Source of the DNA: Ectopseudomonas composti
Lineage (GTDB): Bacteria; Pseudomonadota; Gammaproteobacteria; Pseudomonadales; Pseudomonadaceae
NCBI RefSeq assembly: GCF_900115475.1
Contig: NZ_FOWP01000005.1
Span: 62,001-126,000 of the forward strand
Length of the DNA: 64,000 nucleotides
Reading direction: 5' to 3'
Part shown: piece by piece, positions 31,432 through 40,047 of the stretch
Position numbering within the stretch: position 1 is the stretch's first letter
Layout of the letters: the number at the start of each line of letters is the position of its first letter
Translations under genes and position numbers: made by a program
Notes under the pieces: generated by a model
What the model saw: only the letters and a program-made list of their open reading frames with translations
What the model was told of the DNA's origin: nothing
Database searches by the model: none

Positions 31432-32157
31432 TCAGAGGCGCTGCTGCAGCGCCTCCCACAAGCTCTCCGACTCGGCGAACTCGCGCGCCACCATCGGCAG
31501 CTCAGGACGGCGCAGCAACAACACCGGCAACCCCAGCTCACGGGCGACCTGCAACTTCGGCTCGGTTGAGGCGCTGCCGCTGTTCTTGCTCACCAGCACG
31601 TCGCAGCGCAGGCGGGCGAACAGCGCGCGCTCCTCGTCCAGGGAGAACGGCCCGCGGGCACCGATCACCTCGGCCCGCAGCGGCGCCGGCTCGGCCTGCA
31701 GGCAGCGCACCGTCCAGTGCTGGTGTTCGGGAATCTCATGCAGATGCGCCAGCGGCTCGCGCCCGGAGGTGAAGAACGGCCGCTCGAACGGCACCAGCGC
31801 GCGGGTCAGTGCATCCCAGTCGTCCACTTCGCGCCAGTCGTCATCGGTGCCGGGCTGCCAGCCAGGGCGACGCAATGCCCAACAGGGCACGCCGGCGACT
31901 TCTGCGGCGCGGGCGGCGTTATGGCTGATCTGTGCAGCGTAGGGGTGGGTCAGGTCCAGTAGCAGCTCGATGCCTTCATCGGCAATAAAGGCAGCCAGCC
32001 CCTCGGCGCCGCCAAAGCCACCGACACGCACGCGGCACGGCAAATCGGCCGGCACCCGACCGAGGCCGGCCAGGCTGTAGATGGTTTCCAGCCCAAGGCG
32101 ACGGGCGAGGCGCAGCGCTTCTGTGGTGCCACCGAGCAACAGAATGCGCCGGTTCAA
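31432..32157 (-). CDS. cobK: Precorrin-6A reductase
   Basis: A 241-residue NADPH-dependent enzyme that reduces precorrin-6A to precorrin-6B in the aerobic corrin pathway. The N-terminus [19 protein letters not shown] is the Rossmann motif. [19 protein letters not shown] and [30 protein letters not shown] are CobK/CbiJ signatures. Start: a TTG at 32157 overlaps the TGA of cobL (TTGA), giving the expected short N-terminus. No ATG fits. It is coupled to cobL upstream and ends before the convergent GntR gene. It is divergent from the cobG operon. Confidence 0.92.
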   Translation of the reverse strand: MNRRILLLGGTTEALRLARRLGLETIYSLAGLGRVPADLPCRVRVGGFGGAEGLAAFIADEGIELLLDLTHPYAAQISHNAARAAEVAGVPCWALRRPGWQPGTDDDWREVDDWDALTRALVPFERPFFTSGREPLAHLHEIPEHQHWTVRCLQAEPAPLRAEVIGARGPFSLDEERALFARLRCDVLVSKNSGSASTEPKLQVARELGLPVLLLRRPELPMVAREFAESESLWEALQQRL

Positions 32158-33356
32158 GGTTTGTGCACCGTCAGCAGGGTGATTGGCAGCGCCGCGCGCC
32201 AGGTGTCGAAGCCGCCCAGCGGTTGTGCCTGGGCCACGGTCAAACGCAGCAGTTCGCCGCCATGCCGCTCGCGAAAGGCGACCAGCGCCGCCTCGCTCTG
32301 AATGGTCACGGCATTGGCCAGCAGGCGCCCGCCCGGCTTGAGCGCGGCCCAGCAATCATCGAGCACGCCAGGCACGGTAACTCCACCGCCGATAAAGATC
32401 GCATCTGGCGCCGGCAGTCCGGCCAGGGCCTCGGGCGCATGCCCGGCGACCAGTTGCAGGGCGGGCACGCCGAGGGCATCGCGGTTGTGGCGAATATGAT
32501 CCTGGCGTCCGTCATTGGCCTCGATGGCGATAGCGCGGCAAGCCGGGTGCGCACGCATCCACTCGATGCCGATAGAGCCACAGCCGGCACCAACGTCCCA
32601 CAGCAGTTCGCCGGGCAGTGGCGCCAGGCGCGCCAGGGTGACTGCGCGAACGTCACGCTTGGTCAGTTGCCCGTCGTGGCGGTAGGCATCATCCGGCAGG
32701 CCGCAAGTCGGTGGCAGCAGTTGCGCACCAGCATCGGCCATACACTCCACGGCCAGCAGATTGAGATCGGCGCCACGCGGCAGGTTCCAGCTCGCGGCCA
32801 GGCCATCGAGGCGGCGCTCGTCAGGTCCGCCAAGGTGCTCCAGCAGGGTCAGGCGGCTGGCGCCGAAACCGCGCGTACGCAGGGCTTCGGCCACCTGCGC
32901 AGGCGTTTCACCATCGGCGCTTAATACCAGCAGGCGCGTGCCTGGATACAGTCGGGCGTTGAGCGTGGCCAGCGGCCGGCCGACCAGCGACACCACCTCT
33001 ACCTCTTGCAATGGCCAGCCCAGGCGCGCCGCCGCCAGCGACACCGAGGACGGCGCCGGCAGTACCCGCAACTCGTCGGCCGGCACCTGGCGTACCAGGC
33101 TGGCGCCGACGCCGTAGAACATCGGGTCGCCACTGGCCAGCACGCACACCGCCTCGCCGCGTCGTGCCAGCAGTGGTTGCAGGTCGAAGGGGCTGGGCCA
33201 GGTCTCTCGTGTGCCGCTGATACACGGTGGCAGCAACGCCAACTGACGCGGCGCACCGACGATACGCGTGGCCGCCAGCAGGGCGCGGCGTGCAGCCTTG
33301 CCCAGACCGGGGTAGCCGTCTTCGCCGATGCCGACCAGGGTCAACCAGGGTTTCAT
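32154..33356 (-). CDS. cobL: Precorrin-6B C5,15-methyltransferase (decarboxylating), CbiE-CbiT fusion
   Basis: A 400-residue bifunctional enzyme. Residues 1-200 form the CbiE-type tetrapyrrole methylase ([29 protein letters not shown]). Residues 210-400 form the CbiT-type methyltransferase/decarboxylase ([45 protein letters not shown]). It methylates C5 and C15 and removes the acetate carboxyl to give precorrin-8. ATG 33356 was preferred over a GTG at 33371 because it gives the standard [11 protein letters not shown] start. It is coupled to cobK and divergent from cobG. No riboswitch is visible on its own side of the intergenic region. Confidence 0.94.
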   Translation of the reverse strand: MKPWLTLVGIGEDGYPGLGKAARRALLAATRIVGAPRQLALLPPCISGTRETWPSPFDLQPLLARRGEAVCVLASGDPMFYGVGASLVRQVPADELRVLPAPSSVSLAAARLGWPLQEVEVVSLVGRPLATLNARLYPGTRLLVLSADGETPAQVAEALRTRGFGASRLTLLEHLGGPDERRLDGLAASWNLPRGADLNLLAVECMADAGAQLLPPTCGLPDDAYRHDGQLTKRDVRAVTLARLAPLPGELLWDVGAGCGSIGIEWMRAHPACRAIAIEANDGRQDHIRHNRDALGVPALQLVAGHAPEALAGLPAPDAIFIGGGVTVPGVLDDCWAALKPGGRLLANAVTIQSEAALVAFRERHGGELLRLTVAQAQPLGGFDTWRAALPITLLTVHKP

Positions 33357-33425
33357 CCAATGTCCTCGCACAGGCCCGACGGAGCGCCTGTCCGCGCTCC
33401 GGGCAAAGCGGGCATAATAGCGCCT

Positions 33426-33705
33426 TCGTCGGTGCCCTTGAGTCGATACAACTCAAGGGCCTAAGGAAACGCTGAAATAGTCGTCGTTCCCGCGCAGGCG
33501 GGAATCCAGAATCTCCGTAGTACCTGGGCTCCCGCCTTCGCGGGAGTGACGGTAATGGCCATTTCAGAGCTACCCCAAGAGGGAACACGGTAAAACCGTG
33601 GCTGCCCCCGCAACTGTAAACAGCGAGTCTGCCGCACCTGCGCCACTGGATTTCCGGGAAGGCCGCGGCCGATCAAGACCTGTCAGCCAGGAGACCTGCC
33701 GACGA
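33426..33705 (+). promoter_or_regulatory. Cobalamin riboswitch of the cobGHIJ run, interrupted by a repeat
   Basis: GGTGCCC (33431), the core GAGGGAACACGG...CTGCCCCCGCAACTGTAA (33602-33619) and the B12 box GCCAGGAGACCTGCC (33686-33700) are in order. Between the first part and the GGGAAC core lies a 78-bp palindromic repeat. The box ends about 110 bases before the cobG start. This accounts for the 457-bp gap between cobL and cobG. Confidence 0.92.
33481..33558. repeat. REP element inside the cobG riboswitch
   Basis: CGTTCCCGCGCAGGCGGGAATCC and CTCCCGCCTTCGCGGGAGTGACGG are inverted arms of a widespread Pseudomonas intergenic repeat. Flanking GCTGAAAT (33471-33478) and ATTTCAGAGC extend the hairpin. 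Confidence 0.8.
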
Positions 33706-33813
33706 ACGCTGGTCGCGAGTGCCAACATCGGGCGGGGTGTACCGATGCCATGAAATCCCCTGCGGGCGGGTTTCGCTGGTTCGGTCGCCGCGTCGTTATC
33801 CACAGGTGACTGC

Positions 33814-35130
33814 TTGAACGCTTCCCTCCGCCCTTCCGCCTGCCCCGGCCTGCTGCGCATCGTGCCTGCGTTGGACGGCGGTATCTGCCGGGTCAAACTG
33901 CCCGGCGGTGTGCTGCGCGGTGCGCAGGCGCGGGCGATTGCCGCGGCCGCGCGGCAGCATGCCAGCGGCGTGCTGGAGCTGACCAACCGCAGCAACCTGC
34001 AGATTCGTGGCGTGCTCCCCGGCCAGGAAAGCGCACTGATCGACGCCCTGCTGAGCGCCGGTCTCGGCCCGCGCGTGGCCGCCGCTGACGATGTGCGCAA
34101 CCTGCTGCTCAGCCCCGCCGCCGGCCTCGATCCGCAGGCACGGATGGACGTGCGCCCGCTGGCCAGCCAACTTCTCGACCTGCTGCAGGACACTCCGGCG
34201 CTGCATGCGCTATCGCCCAAGTTCGCCTTGCAGCTCGACGGTGGCGAAGCCCTGGCCATGCGCGAACACCCGCACGACCTGTGGCTGGCCGCCGAAGACG
34301 ACCAGCACCTGCTGCTGGGCCTGGCCGGCTGCCCCCTTGAGGCGCCGCTGGCGCGGATCGAAGCGACGCACGCCGTCGAGCTGGTGCGCCAGCTCCTGCT
34401 GCTGTTCCTCGAACTGGCCACGCCCGAGCAGACACGTATGCGCCAGTTGCTGGCGGATATCACGCCGACCGAGCTGCTGCAGCGCCTACAAGCGCGTCTG
34501 AATTTCACCCTGCAGCCAGCACCACCGGCCAATGGGCAACCTGCCGATCGCACCAGCCGCGCCCCGGCAGGGATTTATCCACAAGCGCAGAGCGACCTGT
34601 GCATGGTCGCAGCCGGTGCCCAATTGGGCCGCCTGCATGCCGAACAACTGCTGGCGCTGGCCGAGCTGAGCGAGCGCCACAGCGACGGCGAACTGCGCCT
34701 GACGCCCTGGCAGGGCCTGCTGCTGGGCAATGTGCCTGAATCCGCCAGCGCTGAACTGCTGGCAGCACTGGGCGAACTGGGCCTGCTGACCCATATCGAC
34801 GAGCCGCTGCTCGGTTTGGTCGCCTGCACCGGCTCGGCGGCCTGCGCGCGCGGCCTGGCCGATAGCAAACACCACGCCCTGCACCTGGCCGATCTGCTTC
34901 GCGCAAGCGGCACCCGACCACAAGTGCACCTCAGCGCCTGCCCACGCAGTTGCGCCAGCGCACGGGTGCAGCCCTACACCCTGCTGGCCAGCACACCCGA
35001 CCATTACCAGCTCTATCAACGCACGCCCGAAGTGCCCGGTTTCGGCCGCCTGCTGGCGCCAGCCATGACCATCGACGAGGCCGGCGCATGGTTCGCCCGC
35101 CAACACCCCGCAGGAACCCCCGATGCTTGA
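33814..35130 (+). CDS. cobG: Precorrin-3B synthase
   Basis: A 438-residue Fe-S mono-oxygenase of the aerobic cobalamin pathway that hydroxylates C20 of precorrin-3A and closes the gamma-lactone, which marks the oxygen-dependent route. It has the nitrite/sulfite reductase ferredoxin-like halves, with ELTNRSNLQIRGV and, in the C-terminal half, cluster ligands in ACTGSAACARGLADSK and HLSACPRSCASAR. It starts at a TTG (33814) preceded by AGGTGA, with no usable ATG nearby. The last 8 bases overlap cobH. It is first in a riboswitch-led run cobG-cobH-cobI-cobJ. Confidence 0.92.
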   Translation: MNASLRPSACPGLLRIVPALDGGICRVKLPGGVLRGAQARAIAAAARQHASGVLELTNRSNLQIRGVLPGQESALIDALLSAGLGPRVAAADDVRNLLLSPAAGLDPQARMDVRPLASQLLDLLQDTPALHALSPKFALQLDGGEALAMREHPHDLWLAAEDDQHLLLGLAGCPLEAPLARIEATHAVELVRQLLLLFLELATPEQTRMRQLLADITPTELLQRLQARLNFTLQPAPPANGQPADRTSRAPAGIYPQAQSDLCMVAAGAQLGRLHAEQLLALAELSERHSDGELRLTPWQGLLLGNVPESASAELLAALGELGLLTHIDEPLLGLVACTGSAACARGLADSKHHALHLADLLRASGTRPQVHLSACPRSCASARVQPYTLLASTPDHYQLYQRTPEVPGFGRLLAPAMTIDEAGAWFARQHPAGTPDA

Positions 35131-35749
35131 TTACATCCGCGACGGCCAGGAAATCTACCGCCGCTCCTTCGCCACCATCCGCGCCGAAGCCAACCTCGAT
35201 GGCATCCCCGCCGACCTGGAAAAACTCGCCGTGCGGGTGATCCACGCCTGCGGCATGGTCGACGTGGTGCAAGACCTGCGCTTCTCCCCCGGTGCCGGCG
35301 CGGCTGGCCGTGCAGCCCTGCTGGCCGGCGCGCCGATCCTCTGCGATGCGCGGATGGTCGCCGAGGGCATCACCCGTCCGCGCCTGCCGGCCGGCAACCA
35401 GGTGATCTGCACCCTGCACGATGCCGGCGTACCGGAGCTGGCCCGCGAAGTCGGCAACACTCGCTCGGCGGTCGCCCTGGAGCACTGGCGCGAACACCTG
35501 GAGGGCAGCGTGGTGGTGATCGGCAACGCGCCGACCGCACTGTTCTACCTGCTGGAAATGCTCGACGCCGGCGCACCGAAGCCGGCCCTGATCATCGGCA
35601 TGCCGGTGGGCTTTATCGGCGCGGCGGAATCGAAAGACGCCCTGGCCGCAGACAGCCGTGGCGTGCCCTACGTGATCGTCCGTGGCCGCCGTGGCGGCAG
35701 CGCCATGGCGGTGGCGGCGGTCAACGCGCTGGCCTCGGAGGTGGAGTGA
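35123..35749 (+). CDS. cobH: Precorrin-8X methylmutase
   Basis: A 208-residue enzyme that moves the C11 methyl to C12, giving hydrogenobyrinate. The catalytic His41 is in [12 protein letters not shown]. Other signatures are [38 protein letters not shown] and [13 protein letters not shown]. The length is standard for CobH/CbiC. It overlaps cobG by 8 bases at the start and cobI by one base at the end (TGATG), so it is translationally coupled on both sides. Confidence 0.96.
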   Translation: MLDYIRDGQEIYRRSFATIRAEANLDGIPADLEKLAVRVIHACGMVDVVQDLRFSPGAGAAGRAALLAGAPILCDARMVAEGITRPRLPAGNQVICTLHDAGVPELAREVGNTRSAVALEHWREHLEGSVVVIGNAPTALFYLLEMLDAGAPKPALIIGMPVGFIGAAESKDALAADSRGVPYVIVRGRRGGSAMAVAAVNALASEVE

Positions 35750-36489
35750 TGGCCGGTCGTCTGCTTGGTCTCGGCGTCGGCCCTGGCGACCCCGAGCTGC
35801 TCACCCTCAAGGCCCTGCGCCTGCTGAAATCGGCACCGGTGGTGGCCTATTTCGTGGCCAAGGCCAAACACAACGCCGGCCATGGCGGTAATGCCTTCGG
35901 CATCATCGAACAGCATCTGGACACCGCCCAGCAGCGCCTGCCGCTGGTCTACCCGGTGACCACCGAGAAGCTGGCCCCGCCGCTGTCCTACGAGGATGTG
36001 ATCGCCGATTTCTACGACACCTGCGCCGAGCAGATCGCCCGGCTGCTGGACGCAGGCCAGGACGTGGCGGTGATCTGCGAGGGCGACCCGTTCTTCTACG
36101 GTTCCTACATGTACCTGCACGACCGCCTGGCCGGCCGGTATGAGGTGGAGGTGGTGCCCGGCGTGTGCTCCATGCTCGGCTGCGCCTCGGTACTCGGCAC
36201 GCCGCTGGTGTACCGCAACCAGAGCTTGAGCGTGCTGTCCGGCGTGCTGCCGGAAGACGAGCTGGAACAGCGCCTGCGCGACGCCGAAGCAGCGGTGGTG
36301 ATGAAGCTCGGGCGCAACTTCGACAAGGTGCGCCGGGTGCTGCGCAAGCTCGGCCTGGACGAGCGCGCCCATTACGTCGAGCGGGCGACCATGGCCAGCC
36401 AGAAGATAGTGGCGCTGGACGAAGTGGAGCCGATGGAGTCGCCGTACTTTTCCATGATTCTGGTGCCCGGCCAAAAATGGCGAGGGTAA
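35749..36489 (+). CDS. cobI: Precorrin-2 C20-methyltransferase
   Basis: A 246-residue SAM-dependent methylase converting precorrin-2 to precorrin-3A. The N-terminal glycine loop is [18 protein letters not shown], followed by [41 protein letters not shown], and [17 protein letters not shown] 35749 overlaps the TGA of cobH. A GTG one codon earlier is also in frame. A 179-bp gap with two repeat hairpins separates it from the cbiG-cobJ fusion, so the last gene may be less tightly coupled. Confidence 0.95.
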   Translation: MAGRLLGLGVGPGDPELLTLKALRLLKSAPVVAYFVAKAKHNAGHGGNAFGIIEQHLDTAQQRLPLVYPVTTEKLAPPLSYEDVIADFYDTCAEQIARLLDAGQDVAVICEGDPFFYGSYMYLHDRLAGRYEVEVVPGVCSMLGCASVLGTPLVYRNQSLSVLSGVLPEDELEQRLRDAEAAVVMKLGRNFDKVRRVLRKLGLDERAHYVERATMASQKIVALDEVEPMESPYFSMILVPGQKWRG

Positions 36490-36493
36490 TCCC

Positions 36494-36547
36494 GTAGGGC
36501 GGGTGTAACCCGCCGACAGCGAGCCGGCGGGTTGCACCCGCCCTACC
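36494..36547. repeat. Palindromic repeat (GTAGGGCGGGTGTAACCCGCC...)
   Basis: Arms GTAGGGCGGGTGTAACCCGCC and GGCGGGTTGCACCCGCCCTAC are inverted around a short loop in the cobI-cobJ gap. Confidence 0.75.
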
Positions 36548-36570
36548 AATCACTCGTTGATATACGGTCA

Positions 36571-36621
36571 TTGTGGGAGGGGCTTCAGCCGCGACAGTCG
36601 CCGCTAAAGCGCCTCCCACGG
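36571..36621. repeat. Palindromic repeat, family 3
   Basis: GTGGGAGGGGCTTCAGCCGCGA and TCGCCGCTAAAGCGCCTCCCAC form an imperfect inverted pair just upstream of the cbiG-cobJ gene. Confidence 0.7.
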
Positions 36622-36668
36622 ATCGCGACCTATTCTCCGGATTACATCCGGGCTACAGGATTTACCGC

Positions 36669-38324
36669 ATGAACATCGTCATCCTCGGCGCCAGTGCGCT
36701 GGCCACCGCACAACGCCTCCAGGTGCTTTATCCACAGGCCGTGATCCATGGCTTGCGCGGCCGTGCCGATGGCGCCGAGCGTCACTACGATGAGTTCGGC
36801 GAGCACCTGCGTGCGCTGTATCGCGCTGGTCAGCCGCTGGTGGTGCTGTGCGCCGCCGGCATCGTCATCCGCAGCCTTGCCGCGCTGCTGGCGGAAAAGG
36901 GCGCCGAGCCGCCGGTACTGGCCCTGGCCGAGGATGGCAGCGCCGTGGTGCCGCTGCTCGGCGGCCTGGCCGGGGTCAACCGCCTGGCCCGCGAGATCGC
37001 CGCGCACCTGGGCGTGACGCCGGCCATCACCACCAGCGGCGAGCTGCGCTTCGGCACCTGCCTGCTGGAGCCGCCTGCCGGTTATGCGCTGGCCGACCTG
37101 CAACAAGGCAAGCGCTTCGTCAGCGATCTACTCGGCGGCGAAACGGTGCGCATCGAAGGCCAGGCGCCCTGGCTGGAAGCCGCGCAGTTACCTGTGGATA
37201 ACACCGCCAACCGGGTCATCCACATCACCGCGCAGGCGCGCCCGACGCAACCCGACGAACTGCTGATCCACCCGCGCTGCGCCGCCGCGCTGATCGAACG
37301 CCCCGGTGCCGACCTGCCCGCACGCCTGCAGCAAGCGCTTAGCTCTGCCAACCTGGCACCGCAAGCGCTGGCAGTGCTGCTCGCGGACAAAACCTGGATG
37401 GCCAACGCCGATTTGCACGCAGCAGCGCAGGCACTGAACTTGCCGCTGCGCTTTATCCACAGCACAGCCGCGCTGCCAGCCGAACACCATATCGGTGACG
37501 GCTTGCGCCTGCTGCTGGACGAACAGCCACTGGATATCGAACGCCTCGGCCAGCGCCGTGGCCGCCTCAGCGTGGTCGGCCTCGGCCCTGGCGCCGCCGA
37601 GCACATGACCCCCGCCGTGCGCCGTGCCCTCGACGAAGCTGAAGACCTGCTCGGCTACGACACCTACGTGAAGATGGCCGGCCCGCTGCACGCCGATCAA
37701 TGCCTGCACCCCAGTGACAACCGCGAAGAGCTGCAGCGCGCCGCCCACGCCTTCGAACTGGCCGCCACGGGCCGCCGGGTGGTGATGATTTCTTCGGGCG
37801 ACCCCGGCGTGTTCGCCATGGCCGCCGCCGTGATGGAAGCCCTGGAAAGCCCGCAGGACATGGCCTGGCAAGGCGTAGAACTGGAGGTACTGCCAGGCGT
37901 TTCCGCCGCCCTGGCCACCGCGGCCAAGGCCGGTGCTCCACTGGGTCACGACTTCTGCCTGATCTCCCTGTCCGACAACCTCAAGCCCTGGACGGTGATC
38001 GAGAAGCGTCTGGAGCACGCCGCCCTCGCCGATCTGGCCATGGCCTTCTACAACCCGATCTCCAAGTACCGCCCCTGGCAGCTCGGCCGCGCCTTGGAGC
38101 TGCTGCGCCAGCACCGCGCGCCGGAAACGCTGGTGGTGCTTGGCCGCGATATTGGCCGCCCCGCCGAAGCCCTGCGCAGCCTCACCTTGGGCGAGCTGAC
38201 GCCGGAGATGGTCGACATGCGCACCCTGGTGATCATCGGCTCCAGCCAGACCCGCCGCTTTCCGCGTGCCGACGGCGGCGAGTGGGTGTATACGCCGCGC
38301 TGGTATCCCGCGCAGGCCGACTAA
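36669..38324 (+). CDS. cobJ: CbiG-CobJ fusion: precorrin-3B C17-methyltransferase with CbiG-like N-terminus
   Basis: A 551-residue fusion. Residues 1-290 carry CbiG-like domains (LVVLCAAGIVIRSLAALLAEKG, AVVPLLGGLAGVNRLAREIAAHLGVTPAITTSGE, then LLADKTWMANADLHAAAQALNLPLRF). Residues 300-551 form the CobJ methylase (RLSVVGLGPGAAEHMTPAVRRAL, DLLGYDTYVKM, SSGDPGVFAMAAAVMEAL, LEVLPGVSAALATAAKAGAPLGHDFCLISLSDNLKPW). CobJ methylates C17 and contracts the ring. CbiG opens a lactone in the anaerobic route, so its presence with an aerobic pathway is odd, although the fusion is common in Pseudomonas. The ATG at 36669 gives a clean N-terminus. Confidence 0.93.
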   Translation: MNIVILGASALATAQRLQVLYPQAVIHGLRGRADGAERHYDEFGEHLRALYRAGQPLVVLCAAGIVIRSLAALLAEKGAEPPVLALAEDGSAVVPLLGGLAGVNRLAREIAAHLGVTPAITTSGELRFGTCLLEPPAGYALADLQQGKRFVSDLLGGETVRIEGQAPWLEAAQLPVDNTANRVIHITAQARPTQPDELLIHPRCAAALIERPGADLPARLQQALSSANLAPQALAVLLADKTWMANADLHAAAQALNLPLRFIHSTAALPAEHHIGDGLRLLLDEQPLDIERLGQRRGRLSVVGLGPGAAEHMTPAVRRALDEAEDLLGYDTYVKMAGPLHADQCLHPSDNREELQRAAHAFELAATGRRVVMISSGDPGVFAMAAAVMEALESPQDMAWQGVELEVLPGVSAALATAAKAGAPLGHDFCLISLSDNLKPWTVIEKRLEHAALADLAMAFYNPISKYRPWQLGRALELLRQHRAPETLVVLGRDIGRPAEALRSLTLGELTPEMVDMRTLVIIGSSQTRRFPRADGGEWVYTPRWYPAQAD

Positions 38325-38356
38325 AGCATCGCTCGCAAACAGGATTGCCAAGCATT

Positions 38357-38407
38357 TGTAGGAGCGGATTTATCGGCGAATTTCGCGGCTGAGGCCTCTC
38401 CTACGGG
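38357..38407. repeat. Palindromic repeat, family 3
   Basis: TGTAGGAGCGGATTTATCGGCGA and TTCGCGGCTGAGGCCTCTCCTACGGG lie between cobJ and the AraC gene. Confidence 0.6.
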
Positions 38408-38516
38408 TCAAGGCGCTTGGTTTTATCCACAGCCCCTACCATCTGCACAAACGTTCTAGGCATGCCCGGCAAACGGGTTAAGCTCAGGCGTTCCACTTTC
38501 CACTGTGAGCCGGGCG

Positions 38517-39356
38517 ATGAACGCGCAATCATGGGTCGACCTCAAGCAGGATGCCGATACCGGCATCGAGGTGATCCGTGCGCATTTCGAGGGCCATGCC
38601 TACGATCCGCACTGGCACGACAGTTACCTGATCGGCTTCACCGAACAAGGCGTACAGCAGTTCCATTGCCGTCGGGCGCTGTTCAGCAGCGTGCCGGGGC
38701 AGACCTTCTTTCTCGAACCCGGCGACATCCATGACGGCCATGCGCCGACGCCAGGCGGCTTCACCTATTCCACGCTATATCTAGAACCGACCTGGCTGGA
38801 AAAGGCATTGCCGGCGCTGTTCGAACAGGCGCCCAGCGACTGCCTGCCCGGCGTGCCGCGCACCCAGCCGGACGATCCCGGCCTGCTGCCGTGCATCGCC
38901 AATGCCTTGCAGGCATTGAGCGACGGCGAGCCGCGCATGGTGCGCGACGCCGCGCTGGATGCGCTGCTGGAGCGAATCTCGCGCAGCCTGCACTGGCGCC
39001 AGCAACTGCCAGGCAACCCGCAGATACCCAGCGTGGCCCTGCGTGCCCGCGACTACCTGCATGCGCACTTTCACGAGAACATCGGTCTCGATGAACTGGC
39101 GCGGGTTTGCGGCGTCGACCGCTTTCGCCTCTGTCGCGCGTTCAAGGCCGCCTTCGGCATCGCCCCGCACGGCTACCTGATCCAGCTGCGCCTGGTGCGC
39201 GCCCGGCGTCTGCTGGCCCTAGGCACGACGCCAGCGGATGTCGCCAGCGACCTCGGCTTCGCCGACCAGAGTCATTTGGGCCGCTGGTTCCGCCGCGCCA
39301 ACGGCGTCACCCCGGGCGCCTACCGCAACCTCTGCACAAAGCTTCAAGACCACTGA
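38517..39356 (+). CDS. AraC-family regulator
   Basis: A 279-residue regulator. An N-terminal cupin sensor domain (HAYDPHWHDSYLIGFTEQGVQQFHCRR, PGDIHDGHAP) precedes two helix-turn-helix motifs at about residues 180-275 (IGLDELARVCGVDRFRLCRAFKAAFGIAPHGYL and PADVASDLGFADQSHLGRWFRRANGVTPGAYR). It is followed 77 bases later by a LysE-type exporter on the same strand. AraC-LysE neighbours of this kind often form a sensor/exporter pair for an amino acid. ATG 38517 was preferred over a GTG four codons upstream. The ligand is unknown. Confidence 0.9.
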   Translation: MNAQSWVDLKQDADTGIEVIRAHFEGHAYDPHWHDSYLIGFTEQGVQQFHCRRALFSSVPGQTFFLEPGDIHDGHAPTPGGFTYSTLYLEPTWLEKALPALFEQAPSDCLPGVPRTQPDDPGLLPCIANALQALSDGEPRMVRDAALDALLERISRSLHWRQQLPGNPQIPSVALRARDYLHAHFHENIGLDELARVCGVDRFRLCRAFKAAFGIAPHGYLIQLRLVRARRLLALGTTPADVASDLGFADQSHLGRWFRRANGVTPGAYRNLCTKLQDH

Positions 39357-39433
39357 GCGAGCGAGCCGGACAATCGCGCCATACCCAATATGGAGCGATG
39401 CCCAATGTCTTTCACCGCCTACCGGGCGCAGCC

Positions 39434-40039
39434 ATGAGCCAGTGGCTGCCCTTTATCCTGTTCGCCTCGGTGGCCTCGATCACCCCCGGCCCGACCAACC
39501 TGCTGATCCTCGGCAGCGCCGCCCGCTTCGGCCTGTCCATCGCCCTGACCATCGCGGTCGGGGCGAGCCTAAGCGCCAGCCTGATGCTGCTGGTGGTCGG
39601 CTTGGGCCTCGGTGAACTACTGGCCCGCGCCCCGCTGCTGCAGACGGCGATGAGCTGGGCCGGCGCCGGCTGGATCAGCTGGATGGCCTGCAAGCTGATG
39701 CGCGCCGAAACTGCCGGCCTGGGCGAGCGCAGCGTCGATCAGCGCCAGGGCTTCGTCCAGGGTGCCGGCCTGCAACTGATCAACCCCAAGACCTGGCTGA
39801 TGACCATCTCGGTCACGGCGATCTTCCTAGGCGGCGACGCCTCGTTCGGCGCCGTGACGGCCTATGCCTTGCTGTTCCTGCTGGTGTCCACGCCGTGCCT
39901 GCTGGTATGGGGTCTACTCGGCATCGGCAGCGCGCGCCTGTTGCGGCGACCGGCAAGGTTGCGACTGTTCAACCGCTGCATGGCCCTATTGCTGCTGACC
40001 TCGGTTTGGGTGCCGTTATTGTCCCAGCTTCGCGGCTGA
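39434..40039 (+). CDS. LysE/RhtB-family exporter
   Basis: A 201-residue inner-membrane protein with five to six helices. It has the family signature near the N-terminus, FASVASITPGPTNLLILGSAARFGL, followed by GLQLINPKTWLMTISVTAIFL. Members export amino acids or derivatives. The ATG at 39434 gives the typical MSQWLPFILFA start. An in-frame ATG at 39398 has a Shine-Dalgarno sequence too close to it. It is probably co-transcribed with, and controlled by, the AraC gene upstream. It is convergent with the GlxA-type regulator at 40048. Confidence 0.88.
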   Translation: MSQWLPFILFASVASITPGPTNLLILGSAARFGLSIALTIAVGASLSASLMLLVVGLGLGELLARAPLLQTAMSWAGAGWISWMACKLMRAETAGLGERSVDQRQGFVQGAGLQLINPKTWLMTISVTAIFLGGDASFGAVTAYALLFLLVSTPCLLVWGLLGIGSARLLRRPARLRLFNRCMALLLLTSVWVPLLSQLRG

Positions 40040-40047
40040 AGCCGCTC

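Noticed and set aside
33798..33808. Single TTATCCACAG sites (also near 37193, 38424, 51080, 62413) as DnaA-controlled elements
   Set aside because: They are isolated and mostly within or next to coding sequence where this decamer is a common codon combination. Only the cluster at 63526-63693 stands out.
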